DNA from: an uncultured Prevotellaceae bacterium
Lineage (GTDB): Bacteria > Bacteroidota > Bacteroidia > Bacteroidales > Bacteroidaceae
Assembly (NCBI GenBank): GCA_902770195.1
Contig: CACXSA010000034.1
Coordinates: forward strand, 1 to 61,910
Length of the DNA: 61,910 bases
Direction: 5' to 3'
Under the pieces are notes generated by a model. The model was not told the DNA's origin. It was given only the letters and a program-made list of their open reading frames with translations, and made no database searches. Both the position numbers and the translations under genes were made by a program. Below, piece by piece: positions 34,851 through 44,044 of the stretch. Each line of letters opens with the position of its first letter. Within the stretch, counting starts at the first letter, position 1.

Positions 34851-34943
34851 CAAAGATACGAATAAGCGAGCAAACTACAAAATAAATCGCGATTAATTTT
34901 TAGTTTCGAGTGAAAGTATCTTCGAAATTCCATTTCAAAGATA
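34851..34943 (-). promoter_or_regulatory. Promoter-bearing repeat element, copy D
   Basis: Minus-strand TATCTTTG boxes at 34851-34858 and 34936-34943 (85 nt apart) enclose the same ATACTTTCACTCGAAA and TTTGCTCGCTTATTCG parts as copy C, in opposite orientation. No substantial gene follows on the minus strand. Confidence 0.75.
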
Positions 34944-34996
34944 AGCACTTTTTCTGATATTTGCAACTTTTCCGCAGTTTTTTCACCCAAATGCGT

Positions 34997-35018
34997 TTTT
35001 ATTCCCAAAGATTTTGTA
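34997..35018 (+). repeat. Direct repeat, left copy (partner 45044-45065)
   Basis: TTTATTCCC(C)AAAGATTTTGTA occurs here and at 45044-45065 with one base difference in length; weaker similarity extends ~20 nt to the left of both. The two copies bracket the helicase/methylase/HicAB segment. Confidence 0.6.
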
Positions 35019-35024
35019 CTTTTG
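35017..35024 (+). promoter_or_regulatory. Promoter -7 box TACTTTTG for the helicase-methylase operon
   Basis: A perfect box. The next ATG (35040) opens a 12-codon frame MMAMEYTEVCRA, while the helicase starts at 35445, so the leader would be about 415 nt. Confidence 0.6.
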
Positions 35025-35093
35025 CACTTGCATCTACCTATGATGGCTATGGAGTACACTGAAGTGTGCAGAGCTTAAGGGTGGAGCACTACA

Positions 35094-35444
35094 TTGCGGA
35101 ATAAGCGACACTGTACGCTTTGTTTTTGGTGGCTTGAACGTAGGAAACTCAAACCCTTAATCAAAGACAATGCAGAGGTGACGCCTACGGATGTGTATAT
35201 CTTACGCAGCCGGAGTGTGCCGAGGGTTTACTATGCCCTCACGCACACTTTTGGGTGCATTGTATATATACCGTCTGAGGGTATCAAATCTGTTCGTTCT
35301 ATTAAGGAGGCTTCCTACGGCCTAAGTCACGGAACGGGCAGCATGAGATACCCTCGCTTTTTTCTGCATTGTGGCAAAACTAAAAACGTAGAAACTTCTG
35401 ACGCTTGGGTATCAGTCAGACCATTTGTTACTGACCGAAGACCT
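35094..35444 (+). other. Open, coding-like leader region upstream of the helicase
   Basis: 117 codons without stop, in frame with the helicase but beginning only at a TTG. The translated text (RSRSVPRVYYALTHTFG, SHGTGSMRYPRFF, ETSDAWVSVRPF) reads like protein, but belongs to neither the PLD nor the helicase domain. It could be a genuine N-terminal extension, the eroded end of a gene that recombined here, or a structured leader. I cannot decide by eye. Confidence 0.4.
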
Positions 35445-38400
35445 ATGAGTTCTAAGTTTTTTAATAATATTGACTCGCCGCTGATCAATAAGTTCAAGGG
35501 TATAGCCGAGAATATGCACGACTTTTATGCCTTTCAGGCAGTAGTTGGTTATTTCCGTTCATCGGGTTATTTCAAATTGCGCAAGGAACTGAAAGATGTC
35601 AAGAAGATACAGATTCTGGTAGGCATTAACATTGATGACATCTTCCGCAAGCATGACAAGAGCCTGCTGATGCTTGGTGGTGAGGATCAAGCAAAGCAAA
35701 AATATACCGAAGACTTTATCCGCGATGTCAATGAGGCCCAGTATAGTGCAGAAGTGGAAGAAGGCATTCTTCAACTTTGTGATGACCTTGCCAACGGTAC
35801 TGTGGAAATGCGCATCGACAAGTCGAAAAATCTTCATGCCAAGTTCTACCTATGCCTGCCGGAACATCATAACGAGGACTCTGATGGATGGGTCATCATG
35901 GGCAGTTCAAACATATCCGAATCGGGCCTTGGCATCACTCAGGCACCTCGCTATGAGTTGAACGTAGCCATGAAGGATTATGCCGATGTCAGTTATTGCA
36001 AGGAGGAGTTCCGCAAATTGTGGGAAGAGTCCATTCCGCTCTCGCCAGATGATATTGCCCGTATCCGCAAGAAGACTCATCTCGACCACATGCCTACTCC
36101 ATACGAACTCTATATCAAGGTGCTTATTGATGCATTCGGCGACCAAGTGGAGGATAACTTCACGATGTCGCTGCCAGATGGTTACATGGATTTGAAGTAT
36201 CAGCGAGATGCAGTCATACAGGGCTACCAGATGTTGAAAGAGTACAACGGCTTCTTCCTGGCCGATGTGGTAGGTACGGGCAAGACCATCGTGGGAGCCA
36301 TGATAGCCAAGCGCTTCATCGAAGAAAACGGCAAGGACACCAATGTGCTGGTTGTCTATCCACCAGCCGTGAAGGACAACTGGATGGACACCTTCCGTGA
36401 TTTTGGCATCACCCGTTACACGCAGTTCATCAGCAACGGCAGCCTTAGTAAGGTTTTAGAGGGAAAAGATAATTATAAAGGTGAGGAGGAATTCGACCTT
36501 GTCCTCATAGACGAAGCCCACAACTTCCGTTCGGATACAGCAGAAAGATACGACGAGTTGCAACGCATCTGCAAGTCGCCACGAATCAATGAGGGGCTCA
36601 TTGACGGCACTCATAAAAAGATTATGCTGCTGTCGGCCACCCCGCTGAACAACCGTCCGGAAGATTTCTTGAACCTGATTCTGCTATTTCAGGATGCACG
36701 CAACCCGAACATTGATGGCATCAGCAATCTCAACGTCTTATTCCAGCCTTGGATTCAACGCTACAAAAAAGCCATGAGCGAGCGATTCCGCACAGAAGAC
36801 AACAAGGTGCTGACAACCGCTGTTGACAAAATATACGAAGAGATGCGTACTCAGGTGCTTGACAAGATTCTGGTTCGTCGCACCCGTAAGAACCTCATCA
36901 ATAATCCAGAATACAAAGCCGACCTTGACCGACAGGGCGTTGTGTTTCCGCATATAGAGCAACCCAAGGAGTGCATCTATGAGTTGGATGCGGAACTTTC
37001 GACATTATTCGGGCAAACAGTCGATATGCTCATCGATACGTATTCGCCTGAAGAGAACCCGGAGGGACAGGGAATCGACTATGCCCGCTACCGGGCCATC
37101 GAATTCCTGACAGGCGAGGCCCGCGAGAAATACAAGCAGGCCCAGCACGTCACCAATCTGCTATCGGCCATCTATCGCGTTCACATGGTGAAGCGACTGG
37201 AGAGCAGTTTCTATGCATTCAAACGTTCGCTTCATACCTTCCTACGCATCACGCACGACATGATTGAAATGTTCGAAGAGGACAAGGTGCTCATAGCTCC
37301 GGATTTCGATGTCAAGGGAATGATGGAGGAAATGGAGTTGGATGCTGTTATTGAGAAAATTGTCTCGAAGGGTGTTGATGAACATGACTTTGTTTACCAG
37401 GCTTCCGACTTTCTCCCCGGATTCTTGGATATGCTTAAGAGCGATGAGCAGAAACTGATTAACTTATGCGAACAATGGGATACTGTCGATGATGATCCCA
37501 AGTTCGATAAATTCGTACAATTGCTTCGGGGTGAATTGTTTGATGACCGCAATAAGCAAGGTAAACTTGTGGTGTTCTCTGAGAGCGTTGACACACTCGA
37601 CTATTTGAAGGAAAAGTTGGAGCAGGTCTTACAACGAAAAGACATCCTTCTGGTATGCGCTTCAAATCGCAAGACACAGTTGTCACATATACAGAAGAAC
37701 TTCGATGCCAACTACCGCAAGGGTGAGAAGCTTGATGAGTACAATATCATTTTGACCTCTGATGTGCTGGCCGAAGGTGTTAACCTGCATCGTTCAAACA
37801 TCATCATCAATTACGACTCACCATGGAATGCTACGCGGCTGATGCAGCGCATAGGTCGTGTGAACCGTATCGGTTCTGTGGCTGACAAGATTTACAACTA
37901 TATGTTCTATCCGTCGGAGGAAGGAAACCGTCAAATACGCCTTTATCAGAACGCACTTCTGAAGTTGCAGGGCTTCCACTCGGCATTGGGAGAAGATGCC
38001 CAGATATATTCCCATGAAGAGATTCTGCATGATTTCCAACTCTTCGATGAGAATGTGCGCGACAATGTGGACCGTCAGTTGGAATTACTGCGTGAGATAC
38101 GCGAGCTCTATGCTACCGACAAAGAGCTTTACGACAAGATAAAGGTGCTGCCCTGCAAGAGCCGTAGCATAAGAAAGGCTGACATGGCTGATAAGAAACA
38201 CGTAGCTCACCGTTCAAGCATCGTCTATATTGCCAAGGGGCAGAAGAGCCAGTTCTACAATATCTCGTGTGATAACCAGCCTGAGAAGATGGAGTTTGTC
38301 GATGCGGCAGAGATACTCAAAGCCAAGGCAAACGAACCAACGGGTGATTTCATGGCTGTGAAGGATGTTCATTACGTCCAGGTGGAAAAGGCGTTCCGTC

Positions 38401-38777
38401 AATATCTTATTGAGGAGGAACAGAACAATTCCACGGAAAAACTCTCTGCCAAGAAGAATGACAACGGCACCAAGGCACTTGCAGCCATGAGGGTACTGAA
38501 ACGAGCTTTCCACAACGATGATATCTATGAAAAGCTCCTGGTACTGGAACAATACATTGTGGAGGGTGTTTTCAATCGACTGACCAAGAGCATCAACGCG
38601 CTCAACCGTGACGTGAACCGTCTGACCAAGGACGGATCAAAACTCATTAGCCATCAGGAGAAGATACTCCCAGTCATCGAGAACCTCTATGATAAATACC
38701 ACCTCTCCGAGAATCGCATCAGGAAAGACGAGGAAGAGAGAACACCATTAATTATTACATCAGAGACATTTGAATAA
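35445..38777 (+). CDS. PLD-domain SNF2-type helicase (restriction/defence)
   Basis: 1110 aa from ATG 35445. The N-terminal phospholipase D-like domain has NLHAKFYL (His131, Lys133) and MGSSNISESGLG, one HKD nuclease motif. The SNF2/SF2 motor follows: DVVGTGKT (~274-281), VYPPAVKDNW, DEAHNFR (~356), LSATPLNN, then ILTSDVLAEGVNLHR and QRIGRVNRIGS (~800). The tail is a charged helical domain. In known defence systems such proteins cleave or translocate on foreign DNA. It sits 5 nt before an Eco57I-type methylase, suggesting a two-component restriction system in which PLD supplies the nuclease. Confidence 0.85.
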   Translation: MSSKFFNNIDSPLINKFKGIAENMHDFYAFQAVVGYFRSSGYFKLRKELKDVKKIQILVGINIDDIFRKHDKSLLMLGGEDQAKQKYTEDFIRDVNEAQYSAEVEEGILQLCDDLANGTVEMRIDKSKNLHAKFYLCLPEHHNEDSDGWVIMGSSNISESGLGITQAPRYELNVAMKDYADVSYCKEEFRKLWEESIPLSPDDIARIRKKTHLDHMPTPYELYIKVLIDAFGDQVEDNFTMSLPDGYMDLKYQRDAVIQGYQMLKEYNGFFLADVVGTGKTIVGAMIAKRFIEENGKDTNVLVVYPPAVKDNWMDTFRDFGITRYTQFISNGSLSKVLEGKDNYKGEEEFDLVLIDEAHNFRSDTAERYDELQRICKSPRINEGLIDGTHKKIMLLSATPLNNRPEDFLNLILLFQDARNPNIDGISNLNVLFQPWIQRYKKAMSERFRTEDNKVLTTAVDKIYEEMRTQVLDKILVRRTRKNLINNPEYKADLDRQGVVFPHIEQPKECIYELDAELSTLFGQTVDMLIDTYSPEENPEGQGIDYARYRAIEFLTGEAREKYKQAQHVTNLLSAIYRVHMVKRLESSFYAFKRSLHTFLRITHDMIEMFEEDKVLIAPDFDVKGMMEEMELDAVIEKIVSKGVDEHDFVYQASDFLPGFLDMLKSDEQKLINLCEQWDTVDDDPKFDKFVQLLRGELFDDRNKQGKLVVFSESVDTLDYLKEKLEQVLQRKDILLVCASNRKTQLSHIQKNFDANYRKGEKLDEYNIILTSDVLAEGVNLHRSNIIINYDSPWNATRLMQRIGRVNRIGSVADKIYNYMFYPSEEGNRQIRLYQNALLKLQGFHSALGEDAQIYSHEEILHDFQLFDENVRDNVDRQLELLREIRELYATDKELYDKIKVLPCKSRSIRKADMADKKHVAHRSSIVYIAKGQKSQFYNISCDNQPEKMEFVDAAEILKAKANEPTGDFMAVKDVHYVQVEKAFRQYLIEEEQNNSTEKLSAKKNDNGTKALAAMRVLKRAFHNDDIYEKLLVLEQYIVEGVFNRLTKSINALNRDVNRLTKDGSKLISHQEKILPVIENLYDKYHLSENRIRKDEEERTPLIITSETFE

Positions 38778-38782
38778 AAGCT

Positions 38783-41700
38783 ATGGCATACAGTAGAGAA
38801 CAAATACAGCGCCTGTTCCAGTCGCAATTCAACCAGACGGCGTGGACGGATTTTATCATCAACTTCTTCAAGGCCCAAACTTTGAGGCGAGTACCCGAAT
38901 CACTCGACATTGACCAGAGTGAGGGACAAGGCTACTACTGGGGCAAACTCTCCACCAGCGACGACTACGAAATTAGTTTCTTCTATTTGAAGATGAACCG
39001 CTCCATCGACCAACGACGTGTTGGTCTGCGCCAGCTCGTCAATCGCTACATCAAGATTGACTCTGATGCAGGTATTGCCGTGTTCGATGATGGAAGTCAT
39101 TGGCGGCTGTCATTCATCACCGATATGCGTGGAGAAAAGACTTCGCCTAAGCGATACACTTTCGTCTTCGGCGATGCAGGGAAATACTACCATACAGCCG
39201 TCGATCGTTTTCTTGAACTCCAGCGGACGGGTATTTCGTATAAGAACGTCCGCGAGGCGTTCTCTGTGGAGGCCTTGACCAAACAGTTCTACAACGACCT
39301 GTTCGATTGGTACACCTGGGCACTCGACCCGTCAACAGGTGTTTACTTCCCCAACAATCCGAGCACTTATGCCGACGACACCCATCAGTTAGACACTAAG
39401 CTCATCCGGCTCATTACCCGTCTGATGTTCGTATGGTTTATCAAACAGAAAAACCTTGTGCCAGCCAACCTGTTTGACCAAGAAGAACTGAAGCTTTATC
39501 TGAAGGATTTCGACCCTATGAGCATGGATAGTGCCAACTACTATCAAGGCATTCTGCAAAACTTGTTCTTTGCCACGCTCAACCGTCCTATCAAGAACAT
39601 AACCTACGACAAGGACGGCCATGAAATCATTGAGCGCCGGGGCTTTGCCCATCTGAAGGATAAGCCCGACGTCAAATCGCTCTACCGCTATCAGGAGTTG
39701 TTCAAAATCAGTGAGGAGCAGATAACTCGTCTTTTTGAGTTCATACCTTTTATCAATGGCGGTCTCTTTGAGTGTCTCGACAAAAACAAGACCAGCGACG
39801 GCGTGGACCAGGCTTACTACGACGATGGTTTCAGCCGCAACAATACCATCCGTGACGGCCATTGGACGCGCCGGGCATTTGTTCCTAACAAGCTTTTCTT
39901 CGATCCTGAGGATGGTATCATCTCCATCTTTAACCGCTATAACTTCACCGTCGAGGAGAACTCACCCTCAGAACAGCAAGTAGCCCTCGATCCGGAACTG
40001 CTTGGAAAGGTGTTCGAGAACCTGTTGGGAGCCTACAACCCTGAGACGGAGCAGACGGCGCGCAATCAGAGTGGCTCGTTCTATACGCCGCGCGAGATAG
40101 TGAACTATATGGTGGACATCAGCCTCCAGTCATACCTTGGAGATACGGATGAGGTGAAAGCCCTATTTGCTGACGACTTCGAATATGACGAGAGTAAGCG
40201 AGAGTATTATAATAAGGTAATAGAAAAACTGAAAGCCATTAAGGTGCTCGACCCCGCCTGTGGGTCGGGTGCCTTTCCGATTGGCATGCTTAACCGTATA
40301 GTGCAACTGCTTCAGAACCTGAAGGCTCCAGGCAGCAAGTACGACCTGAAGCTCCAGATCATGGAGAACTGCATCTACGGAGGCGACATCCAGACCATTG
40401 CCGCCCAGATTACCAAACTACGCTTCTTCATATCACTGGTCTGCGACTGTGAGAAGTCGGACAATCCCGATGAGAACTATGGCATTCCAAATCTGCCCAA
40501 CCTCGAAACGCATTTCGTCTCTTGCGATTCTTTGATTGCCCTGAAGAAGCCCCGGCAATACAACCTCTTTGAGCAAGACGTGATAGCCCTGAAGAAAATG
40601 CTGCAGACTGTTCGTCATGAGCATTTTATGGCTAAAACGGTTTATCAGAAGACCAAACTTCGTAACCGGGACAAGGAACTGCGAGACGAACTGGCTCAGA
40701 TGCTTACCGACGACAATGTCATAGCCAGTGCAGACGCCAAGCAGTTGGTAGCCTGGAATCCCTACGACCAAAACGGCAAAGCTTCCTTCTTCGATCCAGA
40801 ATGGATGTTTGGCATCAAGGATGGATTCGATGTGGTGATTGGGAATCCGCCGTATATTCAACTGCAAGCAGACAAGGGGAAACTTGGAGACTTATACAAA
40901 GCATGTGGGTATGAGACGTTCAATAAGACTGGTGACATGTACTGCTTGTTCTATGAGCGAGGCAACCAATTGCTCAGCAAGAAGGGTGCGCTGTGCTATA
41001 TCACTTCAAACAAATGGATGCGACAAAAATATGGTGAGAATCTCAGAATCTACATAAATAAAAGAACAGACCCAAAGATTTTGATAGACTTCTGTGAGAC
41101 ACATGTTTTTGAAAGTGCTTGTGTAATGACTAACATCTTACTATTTTTGCGCCAAGATAACCAGCATGCATTAAACGCGACACAAATTAACGATGACTAT
41201 ATCGAAACATCGAGCATAAAGTATTATACAGATGAACATCACGTGATTTGCACCTTTTCTGGAACAGAGTCATGGGTGGTACGTTCCGGCACGGCAAGAA
41301 CTATCAAACGCAAAGTTGAAGCGCAAGGAAAACCGTTGGAGAAATGGAACCTCCAAGTCTATCGTGGTATATTAACTGGTTATGATAAGGCTTTTTTTAT
41401 TGACAGTTCAACACGTCAGGATTTATTGGATAATTGCAGAACGGACGCTGAATGCAAGTTGGCTAAGAATATTATTCGCCCGATGCTGAGAGGAAAGGAT
41501 ATATGTAAATACGGAAATAATTGGAATGACCTTTGGTTGATTAATGTTCATAATGGTGTTAAGGGCGAACTGAATCGAATCAACGTTGAGGACATTCCGT
41601 CTGTAAAACAGCATCTCGATAATTATTGGGGGAAGCTTTATGCACGCTCTGACCAAGGGGATACCCCTTATAATCTCAGAAACTGCGCTTATATCGGAGT

Positions 41701-42100
41701 TTTTGATGAACCCAAAATTATATATCCTGAAACAACCAAGTTCCTACCGTTCTACTTGGATGAAGAAGGTTTCTTGACGATCAAGACCTGTTTCATCATG
41801 GTTGGTGAGCATATTTCATATCTGACAGCCATGTTCAATTCTTCTCTTTTCAAGTTCTGCTTCCGCGATGACTTTGGCACCCTCTTCGGTGGTGCGAGGA
41901 CGCTCAGCAAAATCTTCTTCGATAAGATTCCAATAAAGGAGGTCTCAGATAAGGTTGACGCAGAGTTCCACACCTTGGTGCAGGATATTCAAGCAGACTA
42001 TTCCGATGAGAAGGCCAAGGCGATTGACCAGAAGATTTTCGACCTCTACGGCCTTACCCCCGAAGAGCGCGAAGTCATCGGGTATATTGATATTAAATAG
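38783..42100 (+). CDS. Eco57I-type adenine methylase/specificity protein
   Basis: 1105 aa. SAM-binding motif LDPACGSGAFPIGML (~490), catalytic NPPYIQ (~688), and typical family text such as GSFYTPREIVNYM and GDMYCLFYERG. The N-terminal ~380 residues are of the kind seen in large type IIG-like enzymes, but I do not see a convincing PD-(D/E)XK site there. The C-terminal part (~41000-41950), expected to hold target recognition, is more A+T-rich than the rest. It starts 5 nt after the helicase gene, so the two are co-expressed. Predicted role: self-DNA methylation and recognition for the PLD-SNF2 partner. Confidence 0.87.
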   Translation: MAYSREQIQRLFQSQFNQTAWTDFIINFFKAQTLRRVPESLDIDQSEGQGYYWGKLSTSDDYEISFFYLKMNRSIDQRRVGLRQLVNRYIKIDSDAGIAVFDDGSHWRLSFITDMRGEKTSPKRYTFVFGDAGKYYHTAVDRFLELQRTGISYKNVREAFSVEALTKQFYNDLFDWYTWALDPSTGVYFPNNPSTYADDTHQLDTKLIRLITRLMFVWFIKQKNLVPANLFDQEELKLYLKDFDPMSMDSANYYQGILQNLFFATLNRPIKNITYDKDGHEIIERRGFAHLKDKPDVKSLYRYQELFKISEEQITRLFEFIPFINGGLFECLDKNKTSDGVDQAYYDDGFSRNNTIRDGHWTRRAFVPNKLFFDPEDGIISIFNRYNFTVEENSPSEQQVALDPELLGKVFENLLGAYNPETEQTARNQSGSFYTPREIVNYMVDISLQSYLGDTDEVKALFADDFEYDESKREYYNKVIEKLKAIKVLDPACGSGAFPIGMLNRIVQLLQNLKAPGSKYDLKLQIMENCIYGGDIQTIAAQITKLRFFISLVCDCEKSDNPDENYGIPNLPNLETHFVSCDSLIALKKPRQYNLFEQDVIALKKMLQTVRHEHFMAKTVYQKTKLRNRDKELRDELAQMLTDDNVIASADAKQLVAWNPYDQNGKASFFDPEWMFGIKDGFDVVIGNPPYIQLQADKGKLGDLYKACGYETFNKTGDMYCLFYERGNQLLSKKGALCYITSNKWMRQKYGENLRIYINKRTDPKILIDFCETHVFESACVMTNILLFLRQDNQHALNATQINDDYIETSSIKYYTDEHHVICTFSGTESWVVRSGTARTIKRKVEAQGKPLEKWNLQVYRGILTGYDKAFFIDSSTRQDLLDNCRTDAECKLAKNIIRPMLRGKDICKYGNNWNDLWLINVHNGVKGELNRINVEDIPSVKQHLDNYWGKLYARSDQGDTPYNLRNCAYIGVFDEPKIIYPETTKFLPFYLDEEGFLTIKTCFIMVGEHISYLTAMFNSSLFKFCFRDDFGTLFGGARTLSKIFFDKIPIKEVSDKVDAEFHTLVQDIQADYSDEKAKAIDQKIFDLYGLTPEEREVIGYIDIK

Positions 42101-42210
42101 AGGAGAAAAAGATGAAGGAGTTATCGTTCCATCTGTAAGGCTCTCATTTCTCGGACAAACAAATGATAAAAAGCAAATACAATAATTATTAATCAAAATT
42201 GTTTTACACT

Positions 42211-42633
42211 ATGACAGAAAAAGAATACATCACTCAGTTAGAAAACAGATGCCACAACATGGCACAGCGTATTATCACTCGACTTTGTAAACGTGCAATG
42301 CGCGAAATGAATCTGTTAGAGGCAACAATGGCTGGCTCTACCGACGATTATCCCAAGGACTTTAAGTTCATTGATATTTTGTCAATTGAACTCCAAGACA
42401 GGACAGAAGAAGAGATAAATCCTTTCTTGGAAGATTATATTAGGACTGCATTGGAAGATGAGCAAAATAAATTGTCAGCAGAAGAGTCCTTCGTCCTTGA
42501 ACAGGCTTATCTGGATTATCAGTTTAATGTGGATGAAGCTGAAATAACTGGCCAGATAAGAAGCCGTTTTTGCGAGTTGCTAAATGAGCATTATGACTTG
42601 AAGAAGATTCAGAAATTCATCGACAGACGATAG
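42211..42633 (+). CDS. Unknown 140-aa protein
   Basis: Starts MTEKEYITQLENRCHNMAQRI at 42211 (the frame is open to 42199). It is charged and mostly helical, with acidic stretches (RTEEEINPFLEDY, NVDEAEITGQI). No family recognised. It follows the methylase by 110 nt on the same strand and may be in the same transcript. The gap holds no clear -7 box. Confidence 0.6.
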   Translation: MTEKEYITQLENRCHNMAQRIITRLCKRAMREMNLLEATMAGSTDDYPKDFKFIDILSIELQDRTEEEINPFLEDYIRTALEDEQNKLSAEESFVLEQAYLDYQFNVDEAEITGQIRSRFCELLNEHYDLKKIQKFIDRR

Positions 42634-42634
42634 C

Positions 42635-42799
42635 ATGACGGTAGGTGTATATGAACTGACGCTCCGTGCTCCTGACGGGCGCGAACGTCGTACCCTTGCC
42701 TGGTTCCCTAATGAGCAGGTGCGGCAGGACTACCTTCGCCGTGCCGCTCAGCGAGGGCTGGAGGTAATTGAAAATTCGATTGACAATAATAGCGTTTAA
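42635..42799 (+). CDS. Unknown 54-aa protein
   Basis: ATG at 42635 follows the previous stop by one base. It reads MTVGVYELTLRAPDGRERR.. and ends VIENSIDNNSV; an Arg-rich middle (RRTLAWFPNEQVRQDYLRR) suggests a small folded or nucleic-acid-binding protein. GC-rich, unlike both neighbours. No family recognised; coding is supported by tight spacing and sensible amino-acid composition. Confidence 0.5.
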   Translation: MTVGVYELTLRAPDGRERRTLAWFPNEQVRQDYLRRAAQRGLEVIENSIDNNSV

Positions 42800-42838
42800 A
42801 GATGTAAAGAAAAAGAACGTTTAATCATTAAACTGAAT

Positions 42839-43159
42839 ATGAAACTTACAAAAGCAACGGATTTAATCTGTGAATTAGAGCAAATTATTGGTAATCAATG
42901 CTACAATCCTAATTCCCTTAATGGCTACACATGGGAAGAAGGATTAGAGTTTAGATACCCTGTGTGGTATGAGAACAAAGAGGGAGACGATACTAAGACG
43001 AGCGGTAGAATCAAAAATATCGACAAGTCAAAGATTGGCACGATTAGGTACAAATTTGGCTCTAACCATCTCTATATTGGCGAGGCTATCATAAATGCTT
43101 TAGAGTACTTGGAAAGACAATATGGTCTTGATTTCAATGAATTGACTAAGTTGAAATAA
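42839..43159 (+). CDS. Unknown 106-aa protein
   Basis: MKLTKATDLICELEQIIGNQ.. has an N-terminal helix, a Tyr/Glu-rich middle (GYTWEEGLEFRYPVWYENKEGD) and a C-terminal helical part (GEAIINALEYLERQYGLDF). Not recognised. A+T-rich like other island genes. It lies 15 nt before the BspA-like gene. Confidence 0.6.
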   Translation: MKLTKATDLICELEQIIGNQCYNPNSLNGYTWEEGLEFRYPVWYENKEGDDTKTSGRIKNIDKSKIGTIRYKFGSNHLYIGEAIINALEYLERQYGLDFNELTKLK

Positions 43160-43174
43160 TAAGGAATACCGAAT

Positions 43175-44026
43175 ATGCCAGACATAACAGGATATAATGT
43201 AAGAGCAGGCACGACAAGCGTTGACGGCCTTGCATTCAGGAAGTGCAGGTTGCTTTCAAACGTGACCTTGCCAGAGGGATTATTGACTATAGGTGATTGT
43301 GCCTTCAGCCTTTGCAGTTCCCTACGAGAAATACAAATCCCTGCTTCTGTGGAGCGCATTGGCGTTGCCGCCTTCTGTAAGTCAGGCTTGATAATCATCC
43401 AATTCTTGGGTATCCCCAAGGTGATAGAAGCAGATGCCTTTGCAGGGTGCCTGCAACTGAAGGAGATTGTAGTTCCCCGTGGCAGCAGAGACGTGTTCCA
43501 CGGAAAGTTCGGGTTGCCGGAAGATAAGTTGGTTGAAGGAAGGGGGAATGTGCAAGTTAAGAAACAAATAGCGGAGAGTTTCCAAGAGCCTCCTAAAGTT
43601 AAGCACTTTGTTCAAAAAGCAATCCCACTCTCACGGTTCTCGTATAATGCCCGCTATTTCTACTGGTCTGTTGGCGATGATGTTAATTTGAGGGACGTTT
43701 TCAGCGGGCCGATAGCATTAGCTGGACCTGTCACGTGTGAGTTTCGCAGGAAGGCACTTTTCATCTTCGTGAAATCAGTGGCAGTCGGAATATTAAAGCA
43801 GGAAACCGTATATGAGTTACCAACCGACACCGTCTGTTTCACCTATAAGTACAAAGATAAATATGCCAGCCGTACACCTCGTATCTTCATCTTTGTGTGC
43901 GATGACGGTAAAACAGCAAGAATCTTTGATGAAGTGAAGCTCGTTCGTGTCAACACCGATACTATCATGGTCAGGTCATTGCTGAAAGGAAATCAATATA
44001 ATCAAGTATTTAACAATGGTAAATAA
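43175..44026 (+). CDS. BspA-like leucine-rich repeat protein (LRR_5)
   Basis: 283 aa with no signal peptide. Residues ~10-105 contain about four LRR_5 units of the type LxxVTLPEGLLTIGDCAFxxCSSL and IPASVERIGVAAF. The remaining ~170 residues are a separate basic beta-rich domain (VKHFVQKAIPLSRFSYNARYFYWSVGDD.. ELPTDTVCFTYKYKDKY in parts) that I do not recognise. BspA-like proteins are usually exported; the lack of a signal and the location in a defence island suggest an intracellular recognition role, by inference only. Confidence 0.7.
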   Translation: MPDITGYNVRAGTTSVDGLAFRKCRLLSNVTLPEGLLTIGDCAFSLCSSLREIQIPASVERIGVAAFCKSGLIIIQFLGIPKVIEADAFAGCLQLKEIVVPRGSRDVFHGKFGLPEDKLVEGRGNVQVKKQIAESFQEPPKVKHFVQKAIPLSRFSYNARYFYWSVGDDVNLRDVFSGPIALAGPVTCEFRRKALFIFVKSVAVGILKQETVYELPTDTVCFTYKYKDKYASRTPRIFIFVCDDGKTARIFDEVKLVRVNTDTIMVRSLLKGNQYNQVFNNGK

Positions 44027-44044
44027 AGACATTTGTCGCAAAAG

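Noticed and set aside
34793-35059. 88-aa minus-strand frame
   Set aside because: It runs through the promoter element D and a T-rich spacer; its text is low-complexity translation of promoter DNA.
35445-42100. Complete DISARM or BREX system
   Set aside because: Only a PLD-SNF2 protein and one methylase are present; drmA, drmB, PglZ, BrxC and others are absent from the neighbourhood.
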